Assembly: GCF_963678635.1 (NCBI RefSeq)
Contig: NC_087064.1
Span: 44,809,346-44,873,345 of the forward strand
From: Symsagittifera roscoffensis
Lineage: Eukaryota > Xenacoelomorpha > Acoela > Convolutidae
Length of the DNA stretch: 64,000 nucleotides
Direction of reading: 5' to 3'
In this document: positions 1-13,788 of the stretch, piece after piece
Layout of the letters: each line of letters starts with the position of its first letter
Numbering within the stretch: the first letter of the stretch is position 1
Notes under the pieces: generated by a model
The model's input: the letters and a program-made list of their open reading frames with translations, nothing else
Told to the model about the DNA's origin: nothing
The model's database searches: none
Translations under genes and position numbers: made by a program

Positions 1-3000
1 TCATGATTCGACCATGTTCGACTCAAGATTCGACCCTGTTCGACTCATGATTCGACCCTGTTCGACTTATGACTCGTCCCTGTTCGACTCATGATTCGAC
101 CCTGGTCCAATCTTGATTCGACCCTGTTCGACTCATGATTCAACCCTGCTCGACTCATGATTCGACCCTGTCTGACTCATGTTTCGACCCTGTTTGACTC
201 ATGTTTCGACTCTGTTCGACTCATGATTCGACCCTGTTCGACTCATGACTCGACCATGTTCGACTCATGATTCGACCCTGTTCGACTCAAGATTCGACCC
301 TGTTCAACCCATGATTCGACCCTGTTCGACTCATGATTCGGTCCTGTTCGACTCTATCGACCCTGTTCGACTTATGATTCGACCCTGTTCCACTCATGAT
401 TCGACCTGTTCGACTCATGATTCGACCCTGTCTGACTCATGTTTCGACCCTGTTTGACTCATGTTTCGACTCTGTTCGACTCATGATTCGACCCTGTTCG
501 ACTCATGACTCGACCATGTTCGACCCATGATTCGACCCTGTTCGACTCAATATTCGACCCTGTTCAACCCATGATTCGACCCTGTTCGACTCATGGTTCG
601 GTCCTGTTCGACTCTATCGACCCTGTTCGACTTATGATTCGACCCTGTTCCACTCATGATTCGACCTGTTCGACTCATTATTAGACACTGTTCGACTCAT
701 GATTCGACTCTGTTCCACTCATGATTCGACCCTGTGCGACTCATAATTCGACCTTGTTCGACTAATTATTCGACCCTGTTCGACTAGTGATTCGACCCCA
801 TTCGACTCATGGTTTGACCCTGTTCCACTCATGATTCGACCCTGTTCGACTCATGATTCGAACCTGTGCGACTCATGGTTAGACCCTTTTCGAATCATGA
901 TTCGACCCTGTTCCACTCATGATTCGACCCTGTTTGACTCATGTGTCAACCCTGTTCGACTCCTGATTCGACCCCGTTCCACTCATGATTCGAACCTGTG
1001 CGACTCATGTTTCGACCCTGTTCGACTCATGTTTCGACCCTGTTCGACTCTTGATTCGACCCTGTTCGACTCATGATTCGACCCCGTTCGACTCATGGTT
1101 TGACCCTGTTCCACTCATGATTCGACCCTGTTCGACTCATGATTCGACCCTGTTCCACTCATGGTTAGACCCTGTTCGAATCATGATTCGACCCTGTTCC
1201 ACTCATGATTCGACCCTGTTTGACTCATGATTCGAACCTGTGCGACTCATGGTTAGACCCTTTTCGAATCATGATTCGACCCTGTTCCACTCATGATTCG
1301 ACCCTGTTTGACTCATGTGTCAACCCTGTTCAACTCCTGATTCGACCCCGTTCCACTCATGATTCGAACCTGTGCGACTCATGTTTCGACCCTGTTCGAC
1401 TCATGTTTCGACCCTGTTCGACTCTTGATTCGACCCTGTTCGACTCATGATTCGACCCCGTTCGACTCATGGTTTGACCCTGTTCCACTCAAGATTCGAC
1501 CCTGTTCGACTCATGATTCGACCCTGTTCGACTTATGACTCGTCCCTGTTCGACTCATGATTCGACCCTGGTCCACTCTTGATTCGACCCTATTCGACTC
1601 ATTATTCAACCCTGCTCGACTCATGATTTGACCCTGTTCCATTCAAGATTCGACCCTGTCTGACTCATGTTTCGACCCTGTTCGACTTATGACTCGACAC
1701 TGTTTGACTCATGATTCGACCATGTTCGACTCATGATTCGACCATGATCGACTCATGATTCGACCCTGTTCGACTCATGATTCGACCCTGTACCACTCAT
1801 GATTCGACCCTGTTCGACTCATGTTTCGACCCTGTTCGACTCATGTTTCGACACTGTTCGACTCATGATTCGACCATGTTCGACTCATGATTCGACCATG
1901 ATCGACTCATGATTCGACCCTGTTCGTCTCATGATTCGACCCTGTTCCACTCATGATTCGACCCTGTTCGACTCATGATTCGACCCTGTTCCACTCATGA
2001 TTCGACCCTGTTCGACTCATGATTCGACCATGTTCGACTCAAGATTCGACCCTGTTCGACTCATGATTCGACCCTGTTCGACTTATGACTCGTCCCTGTT
2101 CGACTCATGATTCGACCCTGGTCCAATCTTGATTCGACCCTGTTCGACTCATGATTCAACCCTGCTCGACTCATGATTCGACCCTGTCTGACTCATGTTT
2201 CGACCCTGTTTGACTCATGTTTCGACTCTGTTCGACTCATGATTCGACCCTGTTCGACTCATGACTCGACCATGTTCGACTCATGATTCGACCCTGTTCG
2301 ACTCAAGATTCGACCCTGTTCGACTCATGATTCGGTCCTGTTCGACTCTATCGACCCTGTTCGACTTATGATTCGACCCTGTTCCACTCATGATTCGACC
2401 TGTTCGACTCATGATTCGACCCTGTCTGACTCATGTTTCGACCCTGTTTGACTCATGTTTCGACTCTGTTCGACTCATGATTCGACCCTGTTCGACTCAT
2501 GACTCGACCATGTTCGACCCATGATTCGACCCTGTTCGACTCAAGATTCGACCCTGTTCAACCCATGATTCGACCCTGTTCGACTCATGGTTCGGTCCTG
2601 TTCGACTCTATCGACCCTGTTCGACTTATGATTCGACCCTGTTCCACTCATGATTCGACCTGTTCGACTCATTATTAGACACTGTTCGACTCATGATTCG
2701 ACTCTGTTCCACTCATGATTCGACCCTGTGCGACTCATAATTCGACCTTGTTCGACTAATTATTCGACCCTGTTCGACTAGTGATTCGACCCCATTCGAC
2801 TCATGGTTTGACCCTGTTCCACTCATGATTCGACCCTGTTCGACTCATGATTCGAACCTGTGCGACTCATGGTTAGACCCTTTTCGAATCATGATTCGAC
2901 CCTGTTCCACTCATGATTCGACCCTGTTTGACTCATGTGTCAACCCTGTTCGACTCCTGATTCGACCCCGTTCCACTCATGATTCGAACCTGTGCGACTC

Positions 3001-4830
3001 ATGTTTCGACCCTGTTCGACTCATGTTTCGACCCTGTTCGACTCTTGATTCGACCCTGTTCGACTCATGATTCGACCCCGTTCGACTCATGGTTTGACCC
3101 TGTTCCACTCATGATTCGACCCTGTTCGACTCATGATTCGACCCTGTTCCACTCATGGTTAGACCCTGTTCGAATCATGATTCGACCCTGTTCCACTCAT
3201 GATTCGACCCTGTTTGACTCATGATTCGAACCTGTGCGACTCATGGTTAGACCCTTTTCGAATCATGATTCGACCCTGTTCCACTCATGATTCGACCCTG
3301 TTTGACTCATGTGTCAACCCTGTTCGACTCCTGATTCGACCCCGTTCCACTCATGATTCGAACCTGTGCGACTCATGTTTCGACCCTGTTCGACTCATGT
3401 TTCGACCCTGTTCGACTCTTGATTCGACCCTGTTCGACTCATGATTCGACCCCGTTCGACTCATGGTTTGACCCTGTTCCACTCAAGATTCGACCCTGTT
3501 CGACTCATGATTCGACCCTGTTCGACTTATGACTCGTCCCTGTTCGACTCATGATTCGACCCTGGTCCACTCTTGATTCGACCCTATTCGACTCATGATT
3601 CAACCCTGCTCGACTCATGATTTGACCCTGTTCCATTCAAGATTCGACCCTGTCTGACTCATGTTTCGACCCTGTTCGACTTATGACTCGACACTGTTCG
3701 ACTTATGATTCGACCATGTTCGACTCATGATTCGACCATGATCGACTCATGATTCGACCCTGTTCGACTCATGATTCGACCCTGTTCCACTCATGATTCG
3801 ACCCTGTTCGACTCATGATTCGACCCTGTTCCACTCATGATTCGACCCTGTTCGACTCATGATTCGACCATGTTCGACTCAAGATTCGACCCTGTTCGAC
3901 TCATGATTCGACCGTGTTCGACTTCTGACTCGTCCCTGTTCGACTCATGATTCGACCCTGGTCCAATCTTGATTCGACCCTGTTCGACTCATGATTCAAC
4001 CCTGCTCGACTCATGATTCGACCCTGTCTGACTCATGTTTCGACCCTGTTTGACTCATGTTTCGACTCTGTTCGACTCATGATTCGACCCTGTTCGACTC
4101 ATGACTCGACCATGTTCGACTCATGATTCGACCCTGTTATACTCAAGCTTCGACCCTGTTCAACCCATGATTCGACCCTGTTCGACTCATGATTCGGTCT
4201 TGTTCGACTCTATCGACCCTGTTCGACTTATGATTCGACCCTGTTCCACTCATGATTCGACCTGTTCGACTCATTATTAGACACTGTTCGACTCATGATT
4301 CGACTCTGTTCCACTCATGATTCGACCCTGTGCGACTCATAATTCGACCTTGTTCGACTAATTATTCGACCCTGTTCGACTCATGATTCGACCCCATTCG
4401 ACTCATGGTTTGACCCTGTTCCACTCATGATTCGACCCTGTTCGACTCATGATTCGAACCTGTGCGACTCATGGTTAGACCCTTTTCGAATCATAATTCG
4501 ACCCTGTTCCACTCATGATTCGACTTTGTTTGACTCATGTGTCAACCCTGTTCGATTCCTGATTCGACGCCGTTCCACTCATGATTCGAACCTGTGCGAC
4601 TCATGTTTCGACCCTGTTCGACTCATGTTTCGACCCTGTTCGACTCTTGATTCGACCCTGTTTGACTCATGATTCGACCCCGTTCGACTCATGGTTTGAC
4701 CCTGTTCCACCCATGATTCGACCCTGTTCAACTCATGATTCGACCCTGTTCGAATCATGATTCGACCCTGTTCCACTCATGATTCGACCCTGTTTGACTC
4801 ATGTGTCAACCCTATTCGACTCCTGATTCG
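1..4830. repeat. Higher-order repeat of about 2 kb within the satellite
   Basis: The same series of variant 22-bp units recurs. The landmark AAGATTCGACC followed by GACTTATGACTCGTCC (or a close variant) lies at 25, 2041 and 3881. Blocks around 831-1450 recur at 2825-3444 with a constant 1994-bp offset, and part recurs near 4427. Copies differ by deletion or gain of whole 22-bp units, as expected for unequal exchange. A smaller 374-bp step (17 units) separates 831 from 1205 and 2825 from 3199. Confidence 0.85.
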
Positions 4831-5954
4831 ACCCTGTGCGACTCATGATTCGACCCTGGTCGACTCATGGTTCGATCCGGTTCGACTCATGATTCGACCT
4901 TGTTCCACCTATGATACCACCCTGTTCGATTAAAAATTTCACCCTGTTCGACTCATGATTCAACGCTGTTCGACTCATGATCCGACCCTGTTCGACTCAT
5001 CATTCGACCCTGTTCCACTCATGATTCGACCCTGTTCGACTGATGATTCGACCCTGTTCGACTCATGAATCGATCCTGTTCTACTCATGATTCGACCCTG
5101 TTCGACTCATGATTCGACCACGTTCGACTCATGATTCGACCCTGTTGCACTCATGATTCGACCCTGTTCGACTTTTGATTCGACTCTGGTCGACTCATGG
5201 TACGATCCTGTTCGACTCATGATTCGACTCTGTTCCACTCATGATTCCACCGTGTTCGACTCATGATTTCACCCTGTTCGACTCATATTTCGACCCTGTT
5301 CGACTCAAGATTCGAGCCTGTTTGACTCATGATTCGACCCTGTTCGACTCATGATTCGACCATGATCGACTCATGATTCGACCCTGTTCGACTCATGTTT
5401 CGACCCTGTTCGACTCATGATTCGACCCTGTTCGACTCATGATTCGACCCTGTTCGAGTCATGATTCGACTCTGTTCGACTCATGATTCGACCATGATCG
5501 ACTCATGATTCGACCCTGTTCGACTCATGGTTCGACCCTGTTCCACTCATGGTTCGACCCTGTTCGACTCATGATTCGACCCTGTTCCACTCATGATTAG
5601 ACCCTGTTCTACTCATGATTCGACCCTGTTCCACTCATGATTCGACCCTGTTTGACTCATGATTCAACCCTGTTCGACTCATGATTCGACTCTGTTCCAC
5701 TCATGATTTGACCTTCGACCCTGTGCGACTCATGATTCGACCCTGGTCGACTCATGGTTCGACCAGGTTCGACTCATGATTCGACCTTGTTCTACTTATG
5801 ATTCCACCCTGTTCGATTCATGATTTTACCCTGTTCGACTCATGATTCGACCCTGTTCCATTCATGATTCGACCCTGTTCTACTCATGATTCGACCCTGT
5901 TCGACTCATGATTCGGTCCTGTTTGACTCTATCGACCCTGTTCGACATATGATT

Positions 5955-7154
5955 CGACCCTGTTCCACTCATAATTCGACCTGTTCGACTCATTATTAGA
6001 CCCTGTTCGACTCATGATTCGACCCTGTTCCACTCATGATTCGATCCTGTGCGACTCATGATTCAACCTTGTTCGACTCATGGTTCGACCCTCTTCGACT
6101 CATGTTTCGACCCTGTTCCACTCATGATTCGACCCTGTTCCACTCATGATTCGACCCTGTGCGACTCATGATTCGACCCTGTGCGACTCATGATTCGACC
6201 CGGTTCGACTCATGATTCGACCCTGTTCCACTCATGATTCCACCCTGTTCGACTCATGATTTCACTCTGTTCGACTCATGTTTCGACCCTATTCGACTCA
6301 TGTTTCGACCCTGTTCGACTCACTATTCGACCCTGTTCGAATCATGATTCGACCCTGTTTGACTCATGGTTCGACCCTGTTCCACTCATGATTCGACCCT
6401 GTTCGACTCATGATTCGACCCTGTTCCAATCATGATTAGACCCTGTTCGACTCATGATTCGACCCTGTTCCACTCATGATTCGACCCTGTTTGACTCTTG
6501 ATTCAACCCTGTTCGACTCATGATTCGTCCCTGTTCCACTCATGATTCGACCTTCGACCCTGTTCCACTCATAATTCGACCTGTTCGACTCATTATTGGA
6601 CCCTGTTCGACTCATGATTCGACCCTGTTCCACTCATGATTCGATCCTGTGCGACTCATGATTCAACCTTGTTCGACTCATGGTTCGACCCTCTTCGACT
6701 CATGTTTCGACCCTGTTCCACTCATGATTCGACCCTGTTCCACTCATGATTCGACCCTGTGCGACTCATGATTCGACCCTGTGCGACTCATGATTCGACC
6801 CGGTTCGACTCATGATTCGACCCTGTTCCACTCATGATTCCACCCTGTTCGACTCATGATTTCACTCTGTTCGACTCATGTTTCGACCCTATTCGACTCA
6901 TGTTTCGACCCTGTTCGACTCACTATTCGACCCTGTTCGAATCATGATTCGACCCTGTTTGACTCATGGTTCGACCCTGTTCCACTCATGATTCGACCCT
7001 GTTCGACTCATGATTCGACCCTGTTCCAATCATGATTAGACCCTGTTCGACTCATGATTCGACCCTGTTCCACTCATGATTCGACCCTGTTTGACTCTTG
7101 ATTCAACCCTGTTCGACTCATGATTCGTCCCTGTTCCACTCATGATTCGACCTT
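5955..7154. repeat. 600-bp tandem duplication within the satellite
   Basis: Two consecutive 600-bp blocks match line for line (for example 6061-6540 against 6661-7140), with few differences such as CATTATTAGA against CATTATTGGA near 5990 and 6590. Both are bordered by a truncated unit in which GACC is followed directly by TTCGACCCTG. This is a recent segmental duplication inside the array. Confidence 0.9.
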
Positions 7155-7689
7155 CGACCCTGTGCGACTCATGATTCGACCATGGTCGACTCATGGTTCG
7201 ACCCGGTTCGACTCATGATTCGACCTTGTTCCACTTATGATTCCACCCTGTTCAATTCATGATTTCACCCTGTTCGACTCATGATTCGACCCTGTTCCAC
7301 TCATGGTTCCACCCTGTTCGACTCATGATTTCACCCTGTTCGACTCATGTTTTGACCCTGTTCGACTCATGATTCAACCCTGTTTGACTCATGATTCGAC
7401 CCTGTTCCACTCATGATTAGACCCTGTTCGACTCATGATTCGACCCTGTTCCACTCATGATTCGACCCTGTTTGACTCATGATTCGACCCTGTTCCACTC
7501 ATGATTAGACCCTGTTCGACTCATGATTCGACCCTGTTCCACTCATGATTCGACCCTGTTTGACTCATGATTCGACCCTGTTCTACTCATGATTAGACCC
7601 TGTTCGACTCATGATTCGACCCTGTTCCACTCATGATTCGACCCTGTTTGACTCATGATTCAACCCTGTTCGACTCATGATTCGACCCT

Positions 7690-10600
7690 GTTCCACTCAT
7701 GATTCGACCTTCGACCCCGTGCGACTCATGATTCGACCCTGGTCGGCTCATGGTTCGACCCGGTTCGACTCATGATTCGACCTTGTTCCACTTATGATTC
7801 CACCCTGTTCGATTCATGATTCCACCCTGTTCGACTCATGATTCGACCCTGTTCGACTCATGATTCGACCCTGTTCGACTCATCATTCGACCCTGTTCCA
7901 CTCATGATTCGACCCGGTTTGACTCATGATTCAACCCTGTTCGACTCATGATTCGACCCTGTTCCACTCACGATTCGACCTTCGACCCTGTGCGACTCAT
8001 GATTCGACCCTGGTCGGCTCATGTTTCGACCCGGTTCGACTCATGATTCGACCTTGTTCCACTTATGATTCCACCCTGTTCGATTCATGATTCCACCCTG
8101 TTCGACTCATGATTCGACCCTGTTCGACTCATGATTCGACCCTGTTCGACTCATGATTCGACCCTGTTCGACTCATCATTCGACCCTGTTCCACTCATGA
8201 TTCGACCCTTTTTGACTCATGATTCCACCCTGTTCGACTCATGAATCGACCCTGGTCGGCTCATGGTTCGACCCGGTTCGACTCATGATTCGACCTTGTT
8301 CCACTCATGATTCCACCCTGTTCGATTCATGATTCCACCCTGTTCGACTCATGATTCGACCCTGTTCGACTCATGATTCGACCCTGTTCGACTCATCATT
8401 CGACCCTGTTCCACTCATGATTCGACCCGGTTTGACTCATGATTCAACCCTGTTCGACTCATGATTCGACCCTGTTCCACTCATGATTCGACCTTCGACC
8501 CTGTGCGACTCATGATTCGACCCTGGTCGGCTCATGGTTCGACCCGGTTCGACTCATGATTCGACCTTGTTCCACTTATGATTCCACCCTGTTCGATTCA
8601 TGATTCCACCCTGTTCGACTCATGATTCGACCCTGTTCGACTCATGATTCGACCCTGTTCGACTCATCATTCGACCCTGTTCCACTCATGATTCGACCCT
8701 TTTTGACTCATGATTCCACCCTGTTCGACTCATGAATCGACCATGTTCTACTCATGATTCGACCCTGTTCGACTCAAGATTCGACCCTGTTCGACTCATG
8801 TTTTGACCCTGTTCCACTCATGATTGGACCTGTTCGAATCATGATTCGACTCTGGTCGACTTATGTTTCGACCCGATTCGACTCATGATTCGACCCTGTT
8901 CCACTCATGATTCCACCCTGTTCGACTTATGATTTCACCCTGTTCGACTCATGTTTCGACCTTGTTCGACTCATGATTCGACCCTGTTCGACTCATGATT
9001 CGACCCTGTTCGACTCATGATTCGACCATGATCGACTCATGATTCGACCCTGTTCGACTCATGGTTCGACCCTGTTCCACTCATGATTCGACCTTCGACC
9101 CTGTGCGACTCATGATTCGACCCTGGTCGGCTCATGGTTCGACCCGGTTCGACTCATGATTCGACCTTGTTCCACTTATGATTCCACCCTGTTCGTTTCA
9201 TGATTCCACCCTGTTCGACTCATGATTCGACCCTGTTCGACTCATGATTCGACCCTGTTCGACTCGTCATTCGACCCTGTTCCACTCATGATTCGACCCT
9301 TTTTGACTCATGATTCCACCCTGTTCGACTCATGAATCGACCATGTTCTACTCATGATTCGACCCTGTTCGACTCAAGATTCGACCCTGTTCGACTCATG
9401 TTTTGACCCTGTTCCACTCATGATTTCACCCTGTTCGACTTATGATTTCACCCTGTTCGACTCATGTTTCGACCTTGTTCGACTCATGATTCGACCTTGT
9501 TCGACTCATGATTCGACCCTGTTCGACTCATGATTCGACCATGATCGACTCATGATTCGACCCTGTTCGACTCATGGTTCGACCCTGTTCCACTCATGAT
9601 TCCACCCTTTTTGACTCATGATTCCACCCTGTTCGACTCATGAATCGACCATGTTCTACTCATGATTCGACCCTGTTCGACTCAAGATTCGACCCTGTTC
9701 GACTCATGTTTTGACCCTGTTCCACTCATGATTTCTCCCTGTTCGACTCATGTTTCGACCTTGTTCGACTCATGATTCGACCTTGTTCGACTCATGATTC
9801 GACCCTGTTCGACTCATGATTCGACCATGATCGACTCATGATTCGACCCTGTTCGACTCATGATTCGACCCTGTTCGACTCATGTTTCGACCTTGTTCGA
9901 CTCATGATTCGACCTTGTTCGACTCATGATTCGACCCTGTTCGACTCATGTTTTGACCCTGTTCCACTCATGATTTCACCCTGTTCGACTCATGTTTCGA
10001 CCTTGTTCGACTCATGATTCGACCTTGTTCGACTCATGATTCGACCCTGTTCGACTCATGATTCGACCATGATCGACTCATGATTCGACCCTGTTCGACT
10101 TATGATTTCACCCTGTTCGACTCATGTTTCGACCTTGTTCGACTCATGATTCGACCTTGTTCGACTCATGATTCGACCCTGTTCGACTCATGATTCGACC
10201 ATGATCGACTCATGATTCGACCCTGTTCGACTCATGGTTCGACCCTGTTCCACTCATGATTCCACCCTTTTTGACTCATGATTCCACCCTGTTCGACTCA
10301 TGAATCGACCATGTTCTACTCATGATTCGACCCTGTTCGACTCAAGATTCGACCCTGTTCTACTCATGATTCGACCCTGTTCGACTCAAGATTCGACCCT
10401 GTTCGACTCATGTTTTGACCCTGTTCCACTCATGATTTCACCCTGTTCGACTCATGTTTCGACCTTGTTCGACTCATGATTCGACCTTGTTCGACTCATG
10501 ATTCGACCCTGTTCGACTCATGATTCGACCATGATCGAGTCATGATTCGACCCTGTTCGACTCATGATTCGACCCTGTTCGACTCGTCATTCGACCCTGT

Positions 10601-12700
10601 TCCACTCATGATTCGACCCTTTTTGACTCATGATTCCACCCTGTTCGACTCATGAATCGACCATGTTCTACTCATGATTCGACCCTGTTCGACTCAAGAT
10701 TCGACCCTGTTCGACTCATGTTTTGACCCTGTTCCACTCATGATTCCACCCTGTTCGACTTATGATTTCACCCTGTTCGACTCATGTTTCGACCTTGTTT
10801 GACTCATGATTCGACCTTATTCGACTCATGATTCGACTCTGGTCGACTTATGTTTCGACCCGGTTCGACTCATGATTCGACCCTGTTCCACTCATGATTC
10901 CACCCTGTTCGACTTATGATTTCACCCTGTTCGACTCATGTTTCGACCTTGTTCGACTCATGATTCGACCTTGTTCGACTCATGATTCGACCCTGTTCGA
11001 CTCATGATTCGACCATGATCGACTCATGATTCGACCCTGTTCGACTCATGGTTCGACCCTGTTCCACTCATGATTCGACCTTCGACCCTGTGCGACTCAT
11101 GATTCGACCCTGGTCGGCTCATGGTTCGACCCGGTTCGACTCATGATTCGACCTTGTTCCACTTATGATTCCACCCTGTTCGATTCATGATTCCACCCTG
11201 TTCGACTCATGATTCGACCCTGTTCGACTCATGATTCGACCCTGTTCGACTCATCATTCGACCCTGTTCCACTCATGATTCGACCCTTTTTGACTCATGA
11301 TTCGACCCTGTTCGACTCATGAATCGACCATGTTCTACTCATGATTCGACCCTGTTCGACTCAAGATTCGACCCTGTTCGACTCATGTTTTGACCCTGTT
11401 CCACTCATGATTGGACCTGTTCGAATCATGATTCGACTCTGGTCGACTTATGTTTCGACCCGGTTCGACTGATGATTCGACCCTGTTCCACTCATGATTC
11501 CACCCTGTTCCACTTATGATTCCACCCTGTTCGATTCATGATTCCACCCTGTTCGACTCATGATTCGACCCTGTTCGACTCATGATTCGACCCTGTTCGA
11601 CTCATCATTCGACCCTGTTCCACTCATGATTCGACCCTTTTTGACTCATGATTCGACCCTGTTCGACTCATGAATCGACCATGTTCTACTCATGATTCGA
11701 CCCTGTTCGACTCAAGATTCGACCCTGTTCGACTCATGTTTTGACCCTGTTCCACTCATGATTGGACCTGTTCGAATCATGATTCGACTCTGGTCGACTT
11801 ATGTTTCGACCCGGTTCGACTGATGATTCGACCCTGTTCCACTCATGATTCCACCCTGTTCGACTTATGATTTCACCCTGTTCGACTCATGTTTCGACCT
11901 TGTTCGACTCATGATTCGACCCTGTTTGACTCATGATTCGACCCTGTTCGACTCATGATTCGACCATGATCGACTCATGGTTCGACCCTGTTCGACTCAT
12001 GGTTCGACCCTGTTCCACTCATGATTCGACCCTGTTCGACTCATGATTCGACCCTGTTCCACTCATGATTAGACTCTCTTCGACTCATGATTTGACACTA
12101 TTCCACTCATGATTCGACCCTGTTCGACTCATGATTCGACCACGTTCCACTCATGATTCGACCCTGTTCCACTCATGATTCGACCCTGTTCGACTCATGA
12201 TTCGACCCTGTTCGACTCATCATTCGACCCTGTTCCACTCATGATTCGACCCTTTTTGACTCATGATTCGACCCTGTTCGACTCATGAATCGAACATGTT
12301 CTACTCATGATTCGACCCTGTTCGACTCAAGATTCGACCCTGTTCGACTCATGTTTTGACCCTGTTCCACTCATGATTGGACCTGTTCGAATCATGATTC
12401 GACTCTGGTCGACTTATGTTTCGACCCGGTTCGACTGATGATTCGACCCTGTTGCACTCATGATTCCACCCTGTTCGACTTATGATTTCACCCTGTTCGA
12501 CTCATGTTTCGACCTTGTTCGACTCATGATTCGACCCTGTTCGACTCATGATTCGACCCTGTTCGACTCATGATTCGACCATGATCGACTCATGATTCGA
12601 CCCTGTTCGACTCATGGTTCGACCCTGTTCCACTCATGATTCGACCCTGTTCGACTCATGATTCGACCCTGTTCCACTCATGATTAGACCCTGTTCGACT
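7690..12700. repeat. Shuffled satellite blocks of a few hundred bp
   Basis: A marker made of a truncated unit (GACCTTCGACCC) followed by GGTCGGCTCATG and a CCGGTTCGACTC variant recurs near 7700, 7980, 8490, 9090 and 11080. Each is followed by similar but unequal runs of variant units such as CCCTTTTTGACTCATG and TTCTACTCATGATTC. The blocks are diverged higher-order repeats with deletions. No non-satellite insert is seen. Confidence 0.75.
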
Positions 12701-12992
12701 CATGATTTGACACTGTTCCACTCATGATTCGACCCTGTTCGACTCATGATTCAACTCTGTTCGATTCATGATTCGACCTTGTTCCACTCATGATTCGACC
12801 CTGTGCGACTCATAATTCGACCTTGGTCGACTCTGTGACATTCGACCAGAATGGACGAAAATACAGATTCGAAATTTTAGCAGCTAGCCTTCCGAATTAG
12901 CAGTTTTGAAGGATTAGCAGTGTTATTGGAACGATTAGCCAAACTGTGAAGGCTAGACTATTCTGGTGTTTCAAATTTTTGAATTTTTGAAG

Positions 12993-13004
12993 TATGACGT
13001 CATA
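12993..13004. promoter_or_regulatory. CRE-type palindrome in U3 of LTR A
   Basis: TATGACGTCATA is a perfect 12-bp palindrome containing the full CRE core TGACGTCA, the known CREB/ATF target. It is kept in the 3' LTR copy (core at 38129-38136). It lies about 310 bp upstream of the TATA-like box. Use as an enhancer is inference. Confidence 0.5.
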
Positions 13005-13144
13005 TTTCTGAGAAACGTCAGAAACGGCCATTTTGGCAGAAAAACCGAAATAAAACACAACAACAACAGTTGTTGCGACGATAACAACGGAAAAACTTAG
13101 AATCGGAATTAGAGACGTGCAGAAATAGCAGAGACCGTTCCGAG

Positions 13145-13176
13145 TTGCAACTATTGTGTCGCTACAATAGTTGCAA
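13145..13176. other. Hairpin in LTR A
   Basis: Perfect 13-bp inverted arms (TTGCAACTATTGT and its complement) surround a 6-base loop GTCGCT. The same structure is present in the 3' LTR copy near 38276. If transcribed it would form a strong stem-loop. Confidence 0.6.
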
Positions 13177-13306
13177 GGCCGTTGCGAACAACGGTGAAGG
13201 GTAGAAGACAGCCTTAGAAAGAAGACAGGGTAGAAGGAAAATAGAGGTCTTCTTTCCCCGGATTCAAGAATCCGGAGGGGTCTCGGGACTGAAACTCATA
13301 GCATTT

Positions 13307-13314
13307 TATATAAA
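13307..13314 (+). promoter_or_regulatory. TATA-like box in LTR A
   Basis: TATATAAA in the context GCATTTTATATAAAC. The 3' copy reads GATATAAAC near 57637. Its position about 470 bp into the LTR would fit the U3/R border. No canonical AATAAA is obvious downstream within this LTR. Confidence 0.45.
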
Positions 13315-13770
13315 CTTTTAGCTTCCCAATTATGTCCTGAATTGAATTTGGTTAACATCTGAATTCATTTTGCTAGGATGAGTAGCTAGGAGTTGGGGGA
13401 AAGGGTTGATCCATCTTCGATGGAGATGATGAATTTTATCTACTGAACAAAAACAATAATAATTCAAGAAGTAGTAGTAGCCCTGATTTTAGGAGTGATC
13501 TCGTGGTCTGGGGATACTGAGACCCAGCCATGAGCTTACTGATATTGCATGTAATTAAGTTAATTTGAGCGTTCTGGTCGAAGCCGGAGAACAGTAACGT
13601 TTTTGTCGACCCGATGTTAGAAAGACCACCAAAAGAACTGGCTTCTGGCTTTGATAGAGACGGTGAAAAACATGTAAAGCTCTGTTTAGACGTTGGCCAG
13701 TCGTCTTAGAACCTAGCTTTATATTCCGTCGATATGTATCTTCCGGGCGAATGTTACATAGATGTTTTTA

Positions 13771-13788
13771 TGGCGCTCCTTGGTGGTT
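13771..13788 (+). promoter_or_regulatory. Candidate primer-binding site of element A
   Basis: TGGCGCTCCTTGGTGG starts 12 nt after the LTR end. TGG pairs with the CCA end of a tRNA, the usual start of a primer site. Element B has TGGCGCTCCTGGGTG at 39258 at nearly the same distance from its LTR, which supports the call. The tRNA is not identified. Confidence 0.5.

Larger units (their letters stand above)
1..12833. repeat. 22-bp satellite array with higher-order structure
   Basis: The stretch is almost wholly a head-to-tail array of a 22-bp unit made of two half units, TTCGACTCATGA and TTCGACCCTG, each starting with TTCGAC. Roughly 580 units fit in the length. Common variants are TTCCACTCATGA, TTTGACTCATGT and ACCATGATCGAC; truncated units such as GACCTTCGACCCTG mark old junctions. 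Because 22 is not a multiple of three and the unit lacks stops, short reading frames occur in several frames on both strands; they are by-products. The array ends abruptly at the LTR at 12834. No gene is seen inside it. Confidence 0.97.
12834..13758 (+). repeat. 5' LTR of element A
   Basis: This 925-bp LTR begins TGTGACATTCG and ends GAATGTTACA. The edges are fixed by alignment with the split 3' copy: both copies agree up to TTACA and then diverge (TAGATG here, GGCCTT at 58057). It contains a TATA-like box, a CRE palindrome and a stable hairpin, listed separately. It differs from the 3' copy by several substitutions and indels, for example a duplicated GGTAGAAG segment near 13200-13240, so A is older than B. 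Confidence 0.9.

Noticed and set aside
245-6633. Many 60-81-codon frames with repeated RPCSTHDS-like peptides
   Set aside because: They arise from the stop-free 22-bp satellite read in different frames and on both strands; no start context, homologue or constraint supports a protein.
1-12833. Possible CRISPR array
   Set aside because: Units are contiguous with no unique spacers, the DNA is eukaryotic, and no cas-like gene is nearby.
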